DNA of 29,661 nucleotides from Desulfobulbaceae bacterium. GTDB lineage: Bacteria; Desulfobacterota; Desulfobulbia; Desulfobulbales; Desulfurivibrionaceae. The stretch is taken from NCBI GenBank assembly GCA_003517965.1, contig DOZO01000018.1, forward strand, positions 12,093-41,753, written 5' to 3'. Made by a program: the position numbers and the translations under genes. Positions 16,795 through 25,119 of this stretch are shown one piece after another (within the stretch, counting starts at the first letter, position 1; each line of letters opens with the position of its first letter). The notes beneath the pieces are model-generated. The model was not told the DNA's origin and made no database searches. It saw only the letters and a list, made by a program, of their open reading frames with translations.

Positions 16795-18297
16795 ATGACC
16801 AGATTAACAATAGGTAAAAAAATCAGCTACGGATTCGGGATGATGTTGGTTATATTCGGCCTCCTTTCATTAAGCAGCTTCGTCGGGGTCAGTGGGCTTG
16901 CAGGCAACGCCAAAGAGACAATCGAGCTTGGTCGGCTCAACACCGAACTGGCGCAGAGGGAAATTGACCATCTTCTTTGGGCGGGAAAGGTTTCTGAAGT
17001 ATTGCTCAGTAATGGCACAGAGTTAAACGTGGAGATTGACCCCCATAAATGTGGATTTGGCAAATGGTATTACGGCGAAGGCCGTGAGCAGGCAGAAAAG
17101 CAGTTTCCTGCGCTCAAGCCTCTTCTTGCCGAAATTGAGGAATCGCATAAAAAACTTCATGAATCTGCGGTTGTCATCAAGCAAAGCCTGGTTAATGACG
17201 GGGCCAAGGAAGTGTTGTCCCTGTACACCACGCAAACCCTTCCGGCGTTGCATTCCGTACGAAACCTGCTGAACAAGATTCGGAAAGATTCCAATGAGCA
17301 GGTACTCACCAATCAAAGCCTACTCATAAATAACGCAGACAGAACTCAGGTGCTGATTGGCGTAACTGCCATTATGGCAGGGCTCTGTGGCGTAGCGCTG
17401 GCTTTTTTCATTGGTCGGGGAATTTCCACCCCCCTCCATCAAGTCAGCCAGACATTAAATGAAGGGGCTGATCTGGTAGCCTTAGCGGCGGAGGAGATCG
17501 CCTCTACCAGCCAGTCTCTGGCAGACGGAGCCTCACTCCAGGCCGTGGCATTGGAAAAAACCACTGCTTCTTTGGAAGAGGTCGGGGCTATGATCAAGCA
17601 GGAGGCCGAGCATGCCAGGCAGGCGGATAAAATGATGAAGGAGGCGAATCAGGTTATCCAGACCGCCGATGACTCTATGAAAAAGCTCACCGCCTCAATG
17701 CAGGAAATCTCGAGCGCCAGTGCCCAGACTCAGAAAATCGTAAAAACCATTGATGAGATCGCCTTCCAGACCAATCTGCTGGCTTTGAATGCCGCCGTTG
17801 AGGCAGCCAGAGCCGGTGAGGCTGGAGCCGGGTTTGCGGTGGTTGCCGACGAGGTTCGCAATCTTTCCATGCGGGCGGCGGAGGCGGCAAGAAACACCTC
17901 GGACCTCATCGAAAGCACGGTTCATAGGGTAAACACCGGCAGCACTCTGGTCAATGAAGCCAGCGAATCCTTCAATAGCGCCGCCGAATCCACCACCCGG
18001 ATCGGCATAATTATTACCGATATGGCCGGGGCTGCAACTCAGCAGGCCAGCGCCATTATCCAGGTTACCAAGGCTATTCACGAGATCGATGCCGTGACTC
18101 AGAATAATGCGGCGGCCTCGGAAGAATCAGCGGCTGCTTCTGAAGAGCTTTACGCGCAGGCGGAGATGATGAAGGGCTCGGTGGGGCAGCTGCTGGAAAT
18201 GGTAGGCGGGGTGGAAGATCACAAATACAGGGCAGAAGAAAACAAACTGGTTGCTCACGTGGCTCAACCCATAATAAGACCGGCTGCATATGCGTAA
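16795..18297 (+). CDS. Methyl-accepting chemotaxis protein with periplasmic CZB zinc-binding domain
   Basis: A 500-aa chemoreceptor. The start at 16795 has a strong GAGGAGGAA site 8 bases upstream. TM1 spans about residues 14-36 and TM2 about 187-207. The periplasmic segment between them carries the CZB signature: His59 (in DHLLW), Cys86 in KCGFGKWYYG, and His118 and His122 in ESHKKLHE, the three-His one-Cys zinc site of the family. The cytoplasmic part has the conserved signalling tip at about 321-345 (EIAFQTNLLALNAAVEAARA) that contacts CheA and CheW. No classical HAMP domain is clear and no C-terminal CheR-binding pentapeptide is present. It probably biases swimming in response to zinc or to oxidation of the zinc-cysteine site. 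Confidence 0.9.
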   Translation: MTRLTIGKKISYGFGMMLVIFGLLSLSSFVGVSGLAGNAKETIELGRLNTELAQREIDHLLWAGKVSEVLLSNGTELNVEIDPHKCGFGKWYYGEGREQAEKQFPALKPLLAEIEESHKKLHESAVVIKQSLVNDGAKEVLSLYTTQTLPALHSVRNLLNKIRKDSNEQVLTNQSLLINNADRTQVLIGVTAIMAGLCGVALAFFIGRGISTPLHQVSQTLNEGADLVALAAEEIASTSQSLADGASLQAVALEKTTASLEEVGAMIKQEAEHARQADKMMKEANQVIQTADDSMKKLTASMQEISSASAQTQKIVKTIDEIAFQTNLLALNAAVEAARAGEAGAGFAVVADEVRNLSMRAAEAARNTSDLIESTVHRVNTGSTLVNEASESFNSAAESTTRIGIIITDMAGAATQQASAIIQVTKAIHEIDAVTQNNAAASEESAAASEELYAQAEMMKGSVGQLLEMVGGVEDHKYRAEENKLVAHVAQPIIRPAAYA

Positions 18298-18531
18298 TCT
18301 CTAACGATCAACACAGTTTTTCCCATTAGAGCAACTTACCTGGAATCAAGCGACGATTCCGGTAGTTCGCGACAGGCGGGGGAGATTTTGTGGGAGAGAC
18401 GCTTTCGGTAATTATGGGGGATGAGATTTTCGGCCTTTTTCCATCCTGGCGGCGCAGATTTATTATTCCCGGTAATTTGCCGATAATAAATGATAACCTT
18501 TGTGCGAAACCACCAATGCCGGGAGGGATAT
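18298..18531 (+). promoter_or_regulatory. Structured leader before the unknown protein
   Basis: A 234-bp stretch with three inverted repeats: GGAATC/GATTCC (18342-18360), GGATG/CATCC (near 18419-18445), and TTTATTAT/ATAATAAA (18459-18466 with 18483-18490). The sequence CGGTAATT recurs at 18406 and 18470, with a near copy (CGGTAGTT) at 18360. This may be the end of the chemoreceptor transcript, an operator array or a leader RNA. I do not recognise a known riboswitch. Confidence 0.35.
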
Positions 18532-19101
18532 ATGACCTCATTAATTGTCAGCAAGCCTTTTGCTCAAACTCACATTAATCAGGGGAATCACTCTCTCGCT
18601 GCCCGAGTTGGTCGTTCGGCTCTGGACACTTCCTCTCGGCAGGAGATAACTGACAGAGTGAGCATTGGTGGCGAACGGCCAGTGGCGCAGGCAGAGACGC
18701 CCCAGCAGGCACAAGCCAAGGAATTGCGGGTCTATTATGAGACAATGACTTCCCCTGGCGGGTATCCGGGGTGGGCCAGGAGAGGATATAACTACGACCT
18801 GGCCCGCATTAAACGAAATACCCCCTATGATTGGGCAACTGTTTCTCCGCAGGAACAAAAAGAACAGATTGAACGAATCAATCTGACCATTGACCGTCAA
18901 GAACAATGCGTTGCCAGGTTGCAGGAGCAACTGGACAGGATATTGGCCAGCGACACTTTCCTGGAAGAAAAAAATTATGCCCGACAGGCCATGAACGAAA
19001 ACATTAAGTTTCTTCAGGGGAAAATCAAGAAATACCAGGAGGCGCGCGATAGAGTTTTACACCCCGACCGCCAGACAAAGCCTGTGTTTAAACGCGTTTA
19101 A
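18532..19101 (+). CDS. Unrecognised 189-aa protein with C-terminal coiled coil
   Basis: I do not recognise a family. The start at 18532 (MTSLIVSKPF) is chosen for GGGAGG 5-6 bases upstream; the frame is open further upstream without a ribosome site. No signal peptide or membrane segment is visible. Residues 1-70 are polar and low in structure, and a Tyr/Gly/Trp-rich block (VYYETMTSPGGYPGWARRGYN) lies near residue 66-86. From about residue 105 to the end the sequence is highly charged and heptad-like, suggesting a coiled coil with a basic tail. It stands alone between the chemoreceptor and a gene-poor region. Its role is unknown. Confidence 0.65.
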   Translation: MTSLIVSKPFAQTHINQGNHSLAARVGRSALDTSSRQEITDRVSIGGERPVAQAETPQQAQAKELRVYYETMTSPGGYPGWARRGYNYDLARIKRNTPYDWATVSPQEQKEQIERINLTIDRQEQCVARLQEQLDRILASDTFLEEKNYARQAMNENIKFLQGKIKKYQEARDRVLHPDRQTKPVFKRV

Positions 19102-19133
19102 GCATCTGTGATCACTGGATTCAGCCTACAGCG

Positions 19134-19316
19134 GTGGTCACCCCTCCCTCACTTCCTGCTGGTTCACAGACGCTCTTTGAGAAACGGCCGCCAGGCAATG
19201 GGGTCCCGGAAAAAATACAGAAATTGTATCCAAGATGGCTGCGATTTTACCTGGACTATTGCCGAAAATATGCCGTGCCTCCCGACCAACTGGAAAGCTC
19301 ACTACTTTTTCTTTAG
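19134..19316 (+). pseudogene. Possible N-terminal remnant of a tyrosine recombinase
   Basis: The frame contains PEKIQKLYPRWLRFYLDYC followed by RKYAVPPDQLES, which resembles the N-terminal core-binding segment of phage- or integron-type integrases (a pattern of aromatic and basic residues ending in a short YC-KY motif). The frame ends after 60 codons and no catalytic domain with the Arg/His/Tyr residues follows. If correct, it is a truncated relic of a mobile element. The match is from memory of family style, not from an alignment. Confidence 0.35.
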
Positions 19317-19511
19317 AACTTCCCAACTGCCTCCCCTCTACGCCAGGATAAAGATGGTGCGCCAGTAGCACTGGTGCATTATTGTGGATGTATGTTTTTC
19401 AACCCTTGGAACCGCTACCTTGTCGGAATCGATCCCGTTTTTATCCTTGCCGGGCGCAGTTGGCAGGAGTCAGGCTATACGAAGGCCGGGCTGAAAGGCG
19501 ACAAACCATCA

Positions 19512-19540
19512 GATAACCCCAACGGCTGCCAGGGGTTATC
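19512..19540. repeat. Perfect 9-bp stem hairpin
   Basis: GATAACCCC (19512-19520) and GGGGTTATC (19532-19540) pair perfectly around an 11-base loop. No T-run follows on either strand, so it is not a standard terminator. It could be a recombination site, a protein site or an RNA element linked to the neighbouring integrase relic. Confidence 0.55.
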
Positions 19541-19581
19541 GGGCAACAGAATTTATTTTAGCCTCTCACTCATCCGTCAGG

Positions 19582-19598
19582 TGCGACAATTTGTCGCA
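19582..19598. promoter_or_regulatory. Perfect 17-base palindrome, likely operator
   Basis: TGCGACAA and TTGTCGCA flank one central T. The palindrome ends exactly where a TTGACT -35-like hexamer begins (19599). A perfect palindrome touching a -35 box is typical for a dimeric regulator site. The regulator is not identified. Confidence 0.55.
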
Positions 19599-19628
19599 TT
19601 GACTATCGCCAATACTTTACTTTATTTT
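19599..19628 (+). promoter_or_regulatory. Candidate sigma-70 promoter of the c-di-GMP signalling operon
   Basis: TTGACT (19599-19604) and TATTTT (19623-19628) are separated by 18 bases. The start of transcription would fall near 19635, leaving a leader of about 105 bases before the GGDEF-EAL gene. The -10 match is moderate. Confidence 0.4.
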
Positions 19629-19741
19629 AATAAGTTGCATTGTAAGATGAATAATAATACAAATAGATAGCTGACACTGAAGTTATTCCTTTAATTTAAA
19701 GGCATTAGCGTCTTCCCGAGCAAAATGCGCACGACAGAAAA

Positions 19742-22291
19742 ATGACACTCAGAAAATTTCTCATCATCGGCGCCGCGCTGCTCTCCTTGTTCCTTATGAT
19801 CGCCCTTTTCTTTTCCATCCAATATGTGGCGGTGGAAGTCTATGCCAAATCGACCTTTGCTAACTCCCGGCAAACAGCGGATCGTACCTCCCGGACCCTC
19901 TTGCAGATCATGCGGCGAGGCTGGAGCAAGGAAGAGATGGACCTTTTCTCCCGACAGATCACTGGGGAAAATGCCGCCCATGAAGTGGTCTCTATCTTCC
20001 GGGGCGAAACGGTAAACGCACGCTACGGTGCCATCGACCAGCCGCCGATTACCATGCCGGTGCTCCAGGCCTTCCGCGACGGCGGCAAAGTCGAGGTGCG
20101 CGGCGACGGCTTTCTCCAGTCCAGCTATCCGATCATCGCCGCCGATGAATGCCTCGGTTGCCATGACAATGCCAGGGTCGGCGAAGTGCTGGGGGTGATC
20201 GACATACGTAAGGATACCCGGGCGGAGATCAACAGCTTCCGCAGCAAGATGTTTTACACCATCATCCCCATCGCCTTTTTCCCCCTGCTGGGTTCCATCT
20301 TCCTTGGAATCCTGCTGCACCGGAAAATCGGCCACTCTATCAGGCGTTTCCATAACGATGTCCACGACCTCAACACCTTTTCCGATCTGGCCAAGGTAAA
20401 AACCAACGAGGCCCCTTTTCCTTTGGAGGACTTCAATCTTCTCAAGCAGGAAACCAATCTTCTGATCGACAAGATCAAAAAGGTAGCCATCGACCGCGAG
20501 ACCATGGAGTTCGAGATCAGACTGCTGGAAAAGCTCCTCATCACCTCAGAAGTGGTGCGTGACTGGCGCGAGCACATCAAGTCGCTGCTGATCGAGTTGA
20601 ATCGGATCATGGATATGCCCTTTATCTTTTCCATGTTCTATGTGGAGGAGAATGTCTACGAGCTGGAGGTCTTCTGGCTGCGGGCACCATCCGCCAGCAT
20701 CCGCCAGCATTTCGAAGTAGTGATCGACACCTGCCTGCGTCGTGAATTCCCGGCCTTGCGCAGTTGTGCCGTGGAACATCACACCGCCATTTCTCTGGGC
20801 AGCTTGACTGACCTCTACGAAGACGACATCGACATCCATACCAAGAAGATTTTCCTTGATGCCCCGCGCATCGGCGGCATCGTCGGCGTAGGTCTCCTGA
20901 CCCGTGAACCTGTTGATCAGACCAAGGCATTGGTGGTGGAGAGCATCCTTACCACCCTGCTCAATGTTATCGGTTCGGTGAAGGCGATGAACAAATATAC
21001 CCAGGAGGTGGAATACTACGCCACCCGCGATCCCCAAACCGGCCTCTATAACCAGCGTTTTTTCCGCGACCTCTTTGAGCAGGAGGTGCTGCGCTCCCAA
21101 CGCAGTGATCGGCCTTTCGCCATCATCCTCCTGGACCTCGACAACTTTAAGACTGTCAATGACACTTATGGGCATTCCTTCGGCGACCGTTTCTTGCAAT
21201 GCATCGCGGGAAGGCTCAAAGAAGCGGAACGGGCCGGCGATATCCTCGCCCGTTTCGGCGGTGACGAATTCGCAGTCTTCATGCCGGACACTGATGAGAC
21301 ACAGGCTTACAGCATCGCCTGCCGCCTGATCGGCGTCATAAAAGATGTTTGGCTTGAAGGGCCTAACGGCGTCAATGTCAGCACCTCGGTCTCAGCCGGG
21401 GTAGTTTCCTGCCCGGCCCACGGCGCCACCTCCACCGATCTGGTACTGATGGTGGAAAAACTTCTGGAAAAGGCCAAATACTCGGGCAAGGACCGAGCGC
21501 TTCTCCCTTCTGAGGACGACATCATCGAAATTTTCCGGGAAAAGAGCGAAAAATCCCATTTCCTCAAGCGGGCCCTGGATGAAAACCGGATTATCCCCCA
21601 TTTCCAGCCGATCTACGATTTCAAGCGGCAGAAAGTCGTGGGCCACGAGGTACTCATGCGGATCAAGGCCGAGGACGGTCACTTGATCGTGGCCCAGGAC
21701 TTTATCGAAATCGCCGAGGAAATGGGAATCATCAACCGCATGGACTTGAACTTGATCGAAAAGGTTTTTGAGAAGGTACGTATGGAGCGTTACCAGGGCA
21801 TGCTTTTCTTGAATGTTTCGCCCAAGGATCTGACCCACGTCGAGTTTATGAAATCCATCGACCGGCTGGTGGCGGCCTACGGTATTGATTGCGCCAATAT
21901 CGTCTTCGAACTAACCGAGCGGGAGGCGGTTCGCAATCTGGCCATGGTGGAAAAATTCGTGCTGGATCTTAAGATTAAGGGCTTTCGTTTTGCCTTGGAC
22001 GATTTCGGCTCCGGCTTTTCCTCATATTTTTACATCAAGAAATTCCCCATAGATTTTATCAAGATCGAAGGCGATTTTGTCCGCGGCATGCTGAGCAGTG
22101 AGGTGGACATGGCGGTGGTGGCAAGCATCTGTGTACTGGCCAAGAGGATTAACGTCAAGATCATCGCCGAATCCGTGGAAAACGCCGCCCTCTGCCGGGA
22201 AGTTCAGAAAATCGGCGCAGACTACGGACAGGGATATTTTCTTAAAACACCAGGCCTGGATTTCACGCAGGAGATTCAACTCTGCGTGTAG
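19742..22291 (+). CDS. Haem-c sensor GGDEF-EAL protein (c-di-GMP turnover)
   Basis: An 849-aa inner-membrane protein that can make and/or degrade c-di-GMP. TM1 is at about residues 5-29 and TM2 at about 175-197. The periplasmic part between them has a CxxCH haem-c attachment motif at 137-141 (CLGCH), as in DUF3365/Tll0287-like haem-binding PAS sensors. A cytoplasmic linker of about 230 residues looks like a GAF domain. The GGDEF domain has intact GGDEF at 506-510 and an inhibitory RxxD site at 497-500. The EAL domain carries EVL (Glu636) for EAL, NVSP, ELTERE, DDFGSG, IKIEGD, AESVE and QGY, so the main catalytic residues are kept. The start has no strong ribosome site. It heads a four-gene operon; the kinase gene follows after 46 bases. 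Confidence 0.9.
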   Translation: MTLRKFLIIGAALLSLFLMIALFFSIQYVAVEVYAKSTFANSRQTADRTSRTLLQIMRRGWSKEEMDLFSRQITGENAAHEVVSIFRGETVNARYGAIDQPPITMPVLQAFRDGGKVEVRGDGFLQSSYPIIAADECLGCHDNARVGEVLGVIDIRKDTRAEINSFRSKMFYTIIPIAFFPLLGSIFLGILLHRKIGHSIRRFHNDVHDLNTFSDLAKVKTNEAPFPLEDFNLLKQETNLLIDKIKKVAIDRETMEFEIRLLEKLLITSEVVRDWREHIKSLLIELNRIMDMPFIFSMFYVEENVYELEVFWLRAPSASIRQHFEVVIDTCLRREFPALRSCAVEHHTAISLGSLTDLYEDDIDIHTKKIFLDAPRIGGIVGVGLLTREPVDQTKALVVESILTTLLNVIGSVKAMNKYTQEVEYYATRDPQTGLYNQRFFRDLFEQEVLRSQRSDRPFAIILLDLDNFKTVNDTYGHSFGDRFLQCIAGRLKEAERAGDILARFGGDEFAVFMPDTDETQAYSIACRLIGVIKDVWLEGPNGVNVSTSVSAGVVSCPAHGATSTDLVLMVEKLLEKAKYSGKDRALLPSEDDIIEIFREKSEKSHFLKRALDENRIIPHFQPIYDFKRQKVVGHEVLMRIKAEDGHLIVAQDFIEIAEEMGIINRMDLNLIEKVFEKVRMERYQGMLFLNVSPKDLTHVEFMKSIDRLVAAYGIDCANIVFELTEREAVRNLAMVEKFVLDLKIKGFRFALDDFGSGFSSYFYIKKFPIDFIKIEGDFVRGMLSSEVDMAVVASICVLAKRINVKIIAESVENAALCREVQKIGADYGQGYFLKTPGLDFTQEIQLCV

Positions 22292-22337
22292 CGCGTTTAC
22301 CTCGCCCGTCGTCACAAGAGACCATACGGTATCCGGT

Positions 22338-24650
22338 ATGACCAAGCGCATCTTTGAAGACTGTCTGTCAAAAAACATCTGGCTGGTGATCACCCTGCTC
22401 CTCTGGACGGTTGTCGTTACTGTCTCGGCTGGCCTCAACTACCTGAGTTTCCGCCATAACTTCACCGACATGGCCCGGCACTATGCCCAGGGCACCCTGC
22501 GGCTCATCATCGACGCCCGGCTCTGGAACGCAAACCACGGCGGGGTATATGTGCTGGTTAGTGAAAGCACCAAGCCCAATCCCTATCTCAAGCATCCGCG
22601 TCGGGAGCTATTCACCACTGGCGGGCAGACGCTCACCATGGTCAACCCGGCGTTCATGACCAGACAAATCGCCGAAATCACCAACCGCAGCACCGGACTA
22701 CTGGTCCACATCACCAGCCTGCGGCCACTGAATCCTGCCAACACCCCGGATGATTGGGAACGGTTTGCCCTGGAAGAATTCGGACGGGGAAATAAGGAAA
22801 AACTGGAATTAATCAACGACGATCAGGGTGGCGTCTTTCGTTACATGGTACCTCTGGTCACGACACAGGCCTGCCTTGCCTGTCATGCCAAAGACGGCGC
22901 CAGGATCGGAGAAATCCGCGGCGGCATAAGCGTCGCTTTCTCCGCCTCCCCCCACTTTGCCATGCTGCATGGGTCGTTACGCAACATGCTCGCTGGCCAC
23001 CTGCTCGCCTTTTTCCTGGTCGGAGGCATAATCATCCTGCTTATCCGGGGGCTGCGCGGGCAATGGCTGACCAACAGGTGCCTGTTGGTCGAGCAGGAGA
23101 CCGCCATTAAAAGCCGAACCGAGGCGCTGGTGGAAAATACCCAGCGCCTGGAAGAGGAAGTCGCGATCCGCAAAAACGCTGAAAACACCCTCAGGCAAAC
23201 CCATGAGGTGCTGGTTGTGGTGCTGGACAGCATGCCCTTTTCCGTCTATGTAACGGACATGCGCACTCATCGCATTATTTACGCCAACCGTTTCCTGCGT
23301 GCCCGCCACGGAGAAGAGATTATCGGTCAGCCCTGCTGGCGGGTGATTCAGCAGGCCGACGGCCCCTGCTTCTTCTGTCTGCGCCAGGAGAATAAGGGGA
23401 AAGAGCCGGAAAAAAACCACGCCTGGGAGTTTAAAAATCAGACGAACGATGAATGGTACAGCCTTCAGGAAACGGATATCCGCTGGCACGACGGTCGTCA
23501 GGTGCGTCTGGGCACGGCCACTGAAATCACCGAACAGCGGCAAACTGCCGATCGCCTGCGGGAACAGATGGCCAAATACCACACCATTCTCAGTACCACC
23601 ACAGAGGGCTTCTGGGAGTTGGATGTCGAGGGCCGCACGGTGGCGGTTAATGAAGCCCTCTGCGCCATGCTTGGATATGGCCGTGAAGATATTATGGGCA
23701 AGCGCCCAGATGCGTTCACCGATGAAGCAAACGGGGCCATCTTCGCCGAGCAACTCGCCATGCGTAGCGTGAGCATGAACCGAGCCTATAACATATGTCT
23801 GCGGACCAGAGCCGGAGAGGAGTTGCCCTGTCGCTTCCACACCACCTCCCTCCGGGATCATCAGGGAAATCTCAGCGGCTCCTTCGCCTTTGTTTCCGAT
23901 TTAAGCGAGCTTTTGCAGATGCGGGGCTCGGCGGCGCGCTACGCCATGGAACTGGAGCGCAGCAACCGGGAGCTTCAGGACTTCGCCTACATCGCCTCCC
24001 ACGATCTGCAAGAACCGCTGCGCAAGGTGGTGGCCTTTTCTGACCGTTTGCTGGCAGGATACGCAGCCGTCCTGGATGATCGTGGCCGGGACTACATGGA
24101 GCGTATGCAGCGAGCCGCCCTGCGCATGCAGCGCCTGATCGAGGAGCTGCTCAACTATTCGCGGGTAACCAGCAAGGCCCTGCCTTTCCTGCCGGTTAAC
24201 CTTGACGAATTGATGGCCGAAGTGCACGAAGACCTGGAGCGCCGTATCCACGAAACCGGTGGCGAGGTGGTCTGGGAGGGCCTGCCGGTGATTGAGGCCG
24301 ACCGCCTCCAGATGAAGAGCCTGCTGCAGAACCTGGTGGCTAATGCCTTAAAGTTCCACCGGCCGGACGAACCGCCGCGCGTGTTGGTCAGCGGCAATAT
24401 CTGCGCCGATGATCAGGTGGAAATCCGGGTTACCGATAATGGTATCGGCTTTGACGAGAAATACAGCAACCGTATCTTCCGACCTTTTCAGCGTCTGCAT
24501 GGCCGGGAAGAGTATGAAGGCACCGGCATGGGCCTTGCCATTTGCCGAAAAATCGTGGACCGGCACCGGGGCCGGATCACGGTGACCAGCACCTCCGGCC
24601 AGGGCACGACCTTCACTGTCGTGCTGCCGGAAAAACATAATGGAGAATAA
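22338..24650 (+). CDS. Haem-c sensor PAS histidine kinase
   Basis: A 770-aa membrane sensor kinase. The start at 22338 (MTKRIFEDCL) precedes TM1 at about residues 13-37; the open frame upstream lies within the previous gene. The periplasmic domain (DUF3365-like) has a CxxCH haem-c motif at 179-183 (CLACH). TM2 (about 220-240) leads into two PAS domains (about 290-400 and 415-530). The first PAS has Cys333, Cys344 and Cys347 in a PCW...PCFFC pattern that may bind metal or respond to redox. HisKA has the phosphorylated His555 (ASHDLQEPLRK, the phytochrome-like class) and the ATPase domain has an N box (NLVANALKF), DNGIGF and GTGMGLAICRKI. The likely partner is the receiver encoded next. Confidence 0.92.
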   Translation: MTKRIFEDCLSKNIWLVITLLLWTVVVTVSAGLNYLSFRHNFTDMARHYAQGTLRLIIDARLWNANHGGVYVLVSESTKPNPYLKHPRRELFTTGGQTLTMVNPAFMTRQIAEITNRSTGLLVHITSLRPLNPANTPDDWERFALEEFGRGNKEKLELINDDQGGVFRYMVPLVTTQACLACHAKDGARIGEIRGGISVAFSASPHFAMLHGSLRNMLAGHLLAFFLVGGIIILLIRGLRGQWLTNRCLLVEQETAIKSRTEALVENTQRLEEEVAIRKNAENTLRQTHEVLVVVLDSMPFSVYVTDMRTHRIIYANRFLRARHGEEIIGQPCWRVIQQADGPCFFCLRQENKGKEPEKNHAWEFKNQTNDEWYSLQETDIRWHDGRQVRLGTATEITEQRQTADRLREQMAKYHTILSTTTEGFWELDVEGRTVAVNEALCAMLGYGREDIMGKRPDAFTDEANGAIFAEQLAMRSVSMNRAYNICLRTRAGEELPCRFHTTSLRDHQGNLSGSFAFVSDLSELLQMRGSAARYAMELERSNRELQDFAYIASHDLQEPLRKVVAFSDRLLAGYAAVLDDRGRDYMERMQRAALRMQRLIEELLNYSRVTSKALPFLPVNLDELMAEVHEDLERRIHETGGEVVWEGLPVIEADRLQMKSLLQNLVANALKFHRPDEPPRVLVSGNICADDQVEIRVTDNGIGFDEKYSNRIFRPFQRLHGREEYEGTGMGLAICRKIVDRHRGRITVTSTSGQGTTFTVVLPEKHNGE

Positions 24651-24654
24651 CCTC

Positions 24655-25119
24655 ATGACCTCAAGAAAACAGACGGCCATCATCCTCATCGCTGAAGACG
24701 ACGAGGATGACTATCTGCTTATCACCGATACCTTGAAGGAGTATCGTATCGCCAACGCCATCCACTGGGTGCGGGACGGGGAAGAACTCATGGAATATCT
24801 GCTGAGGCATGGACGCTACAGCGACCCGCTGCTCTCGCCCCGGCCCACCCTTATCCTGCTCGATCTCAACATGCCGCGCAAGGATGGCCGCGAGGCCCTG
24901 CGCGAGATCAAGACCCATCCGCTGCTGCGGCGCATCCCGGTAGTGGTGCTGACCACCTCCCAGTCCGAGGAGGATGTGATCCGCTCCTACGACCTGGGGG
25001 TAAATTCCTATGTGCGTAAACCCATGCGTTTCAACGACTTCGTCGAGGAGGTCAGGGCCATCGGCCGCTACTGGTTTGAAATCGTCGAACTGCCGGCAGA
25101 GGAGGGAGGCAATGGCTGA
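24655..25119 (+). CDS. Single-domain response regulator, Rcp1-like
   Basis: A 154-aa CheY-like receiver. The start at 24655 is preferred because GGAG lies 8 bases upstream; ATG 24640 is an alternative that overlaps the kinase gene. Acidic residues EDDEDD open the domain, Asp70 (LLDLNMP) is the phosphorylation site, TTS and Lys of RKP complete the active site. The insertion between helices (RHGRYSDPLLSPRP) is typical of Rcp1-type regulators paired with phytochrome-like kinases, which fits the kinase just upstream. It has no output domain, so it probably relays phosphate or acts by protein contact. It overlaps the next gene by eight bases. Confidence 0.92.
   Translation: MTSRKQTAIILIAEDDEDDYLLITDTLKEYRIANAIHWVRDGEELMEYLLRHGRYSDPLLSPRPTLILLDLNMPRKDGREALREIKTHPLLRRIPVVVLTTSQSEEDVIRSYDLGVNSYVRKPMRFNDFVEEVRAIGRYWFEIVELPAEEGGNG

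Larger units (their letters stand above)
19102..19741 (+). other. 640-bp gene-poor region with integrase relic, hairpin and promoter
   Basis: No intact gene is present. From left to right the region contains a decayed frame resembling the N-terminus of a tyrosine recombinase (19134-19316), a perfect 9-bp hairpin (19512-19540), a perfect 17-base palindrome (19582-19598) abutting a possible -35 box, and an AT-rich leader to the GGDEF-EAL gene. Base composition changes sharply at about 19600. Confidence 0.5.

Noticed and set aside
18298..18531. c-di-GMP (GEMM) riboswitch in the leader of the unknown gene
   Set aside because: The stem-loops do not show the conserved GEMM core sequences.
19512..19540. 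Integron attC site
   Set aside because: The arms do not fit the GTTRRRY/RYYYAAC core rules, and no integron gene cassettes are nearby.
19374..19670. 98-codon open frame before the GGDEF-EAL gene
   Set aside because: No ribosome site, runs across the hairpin, palindrome and promoter, and has no recognisable domain.
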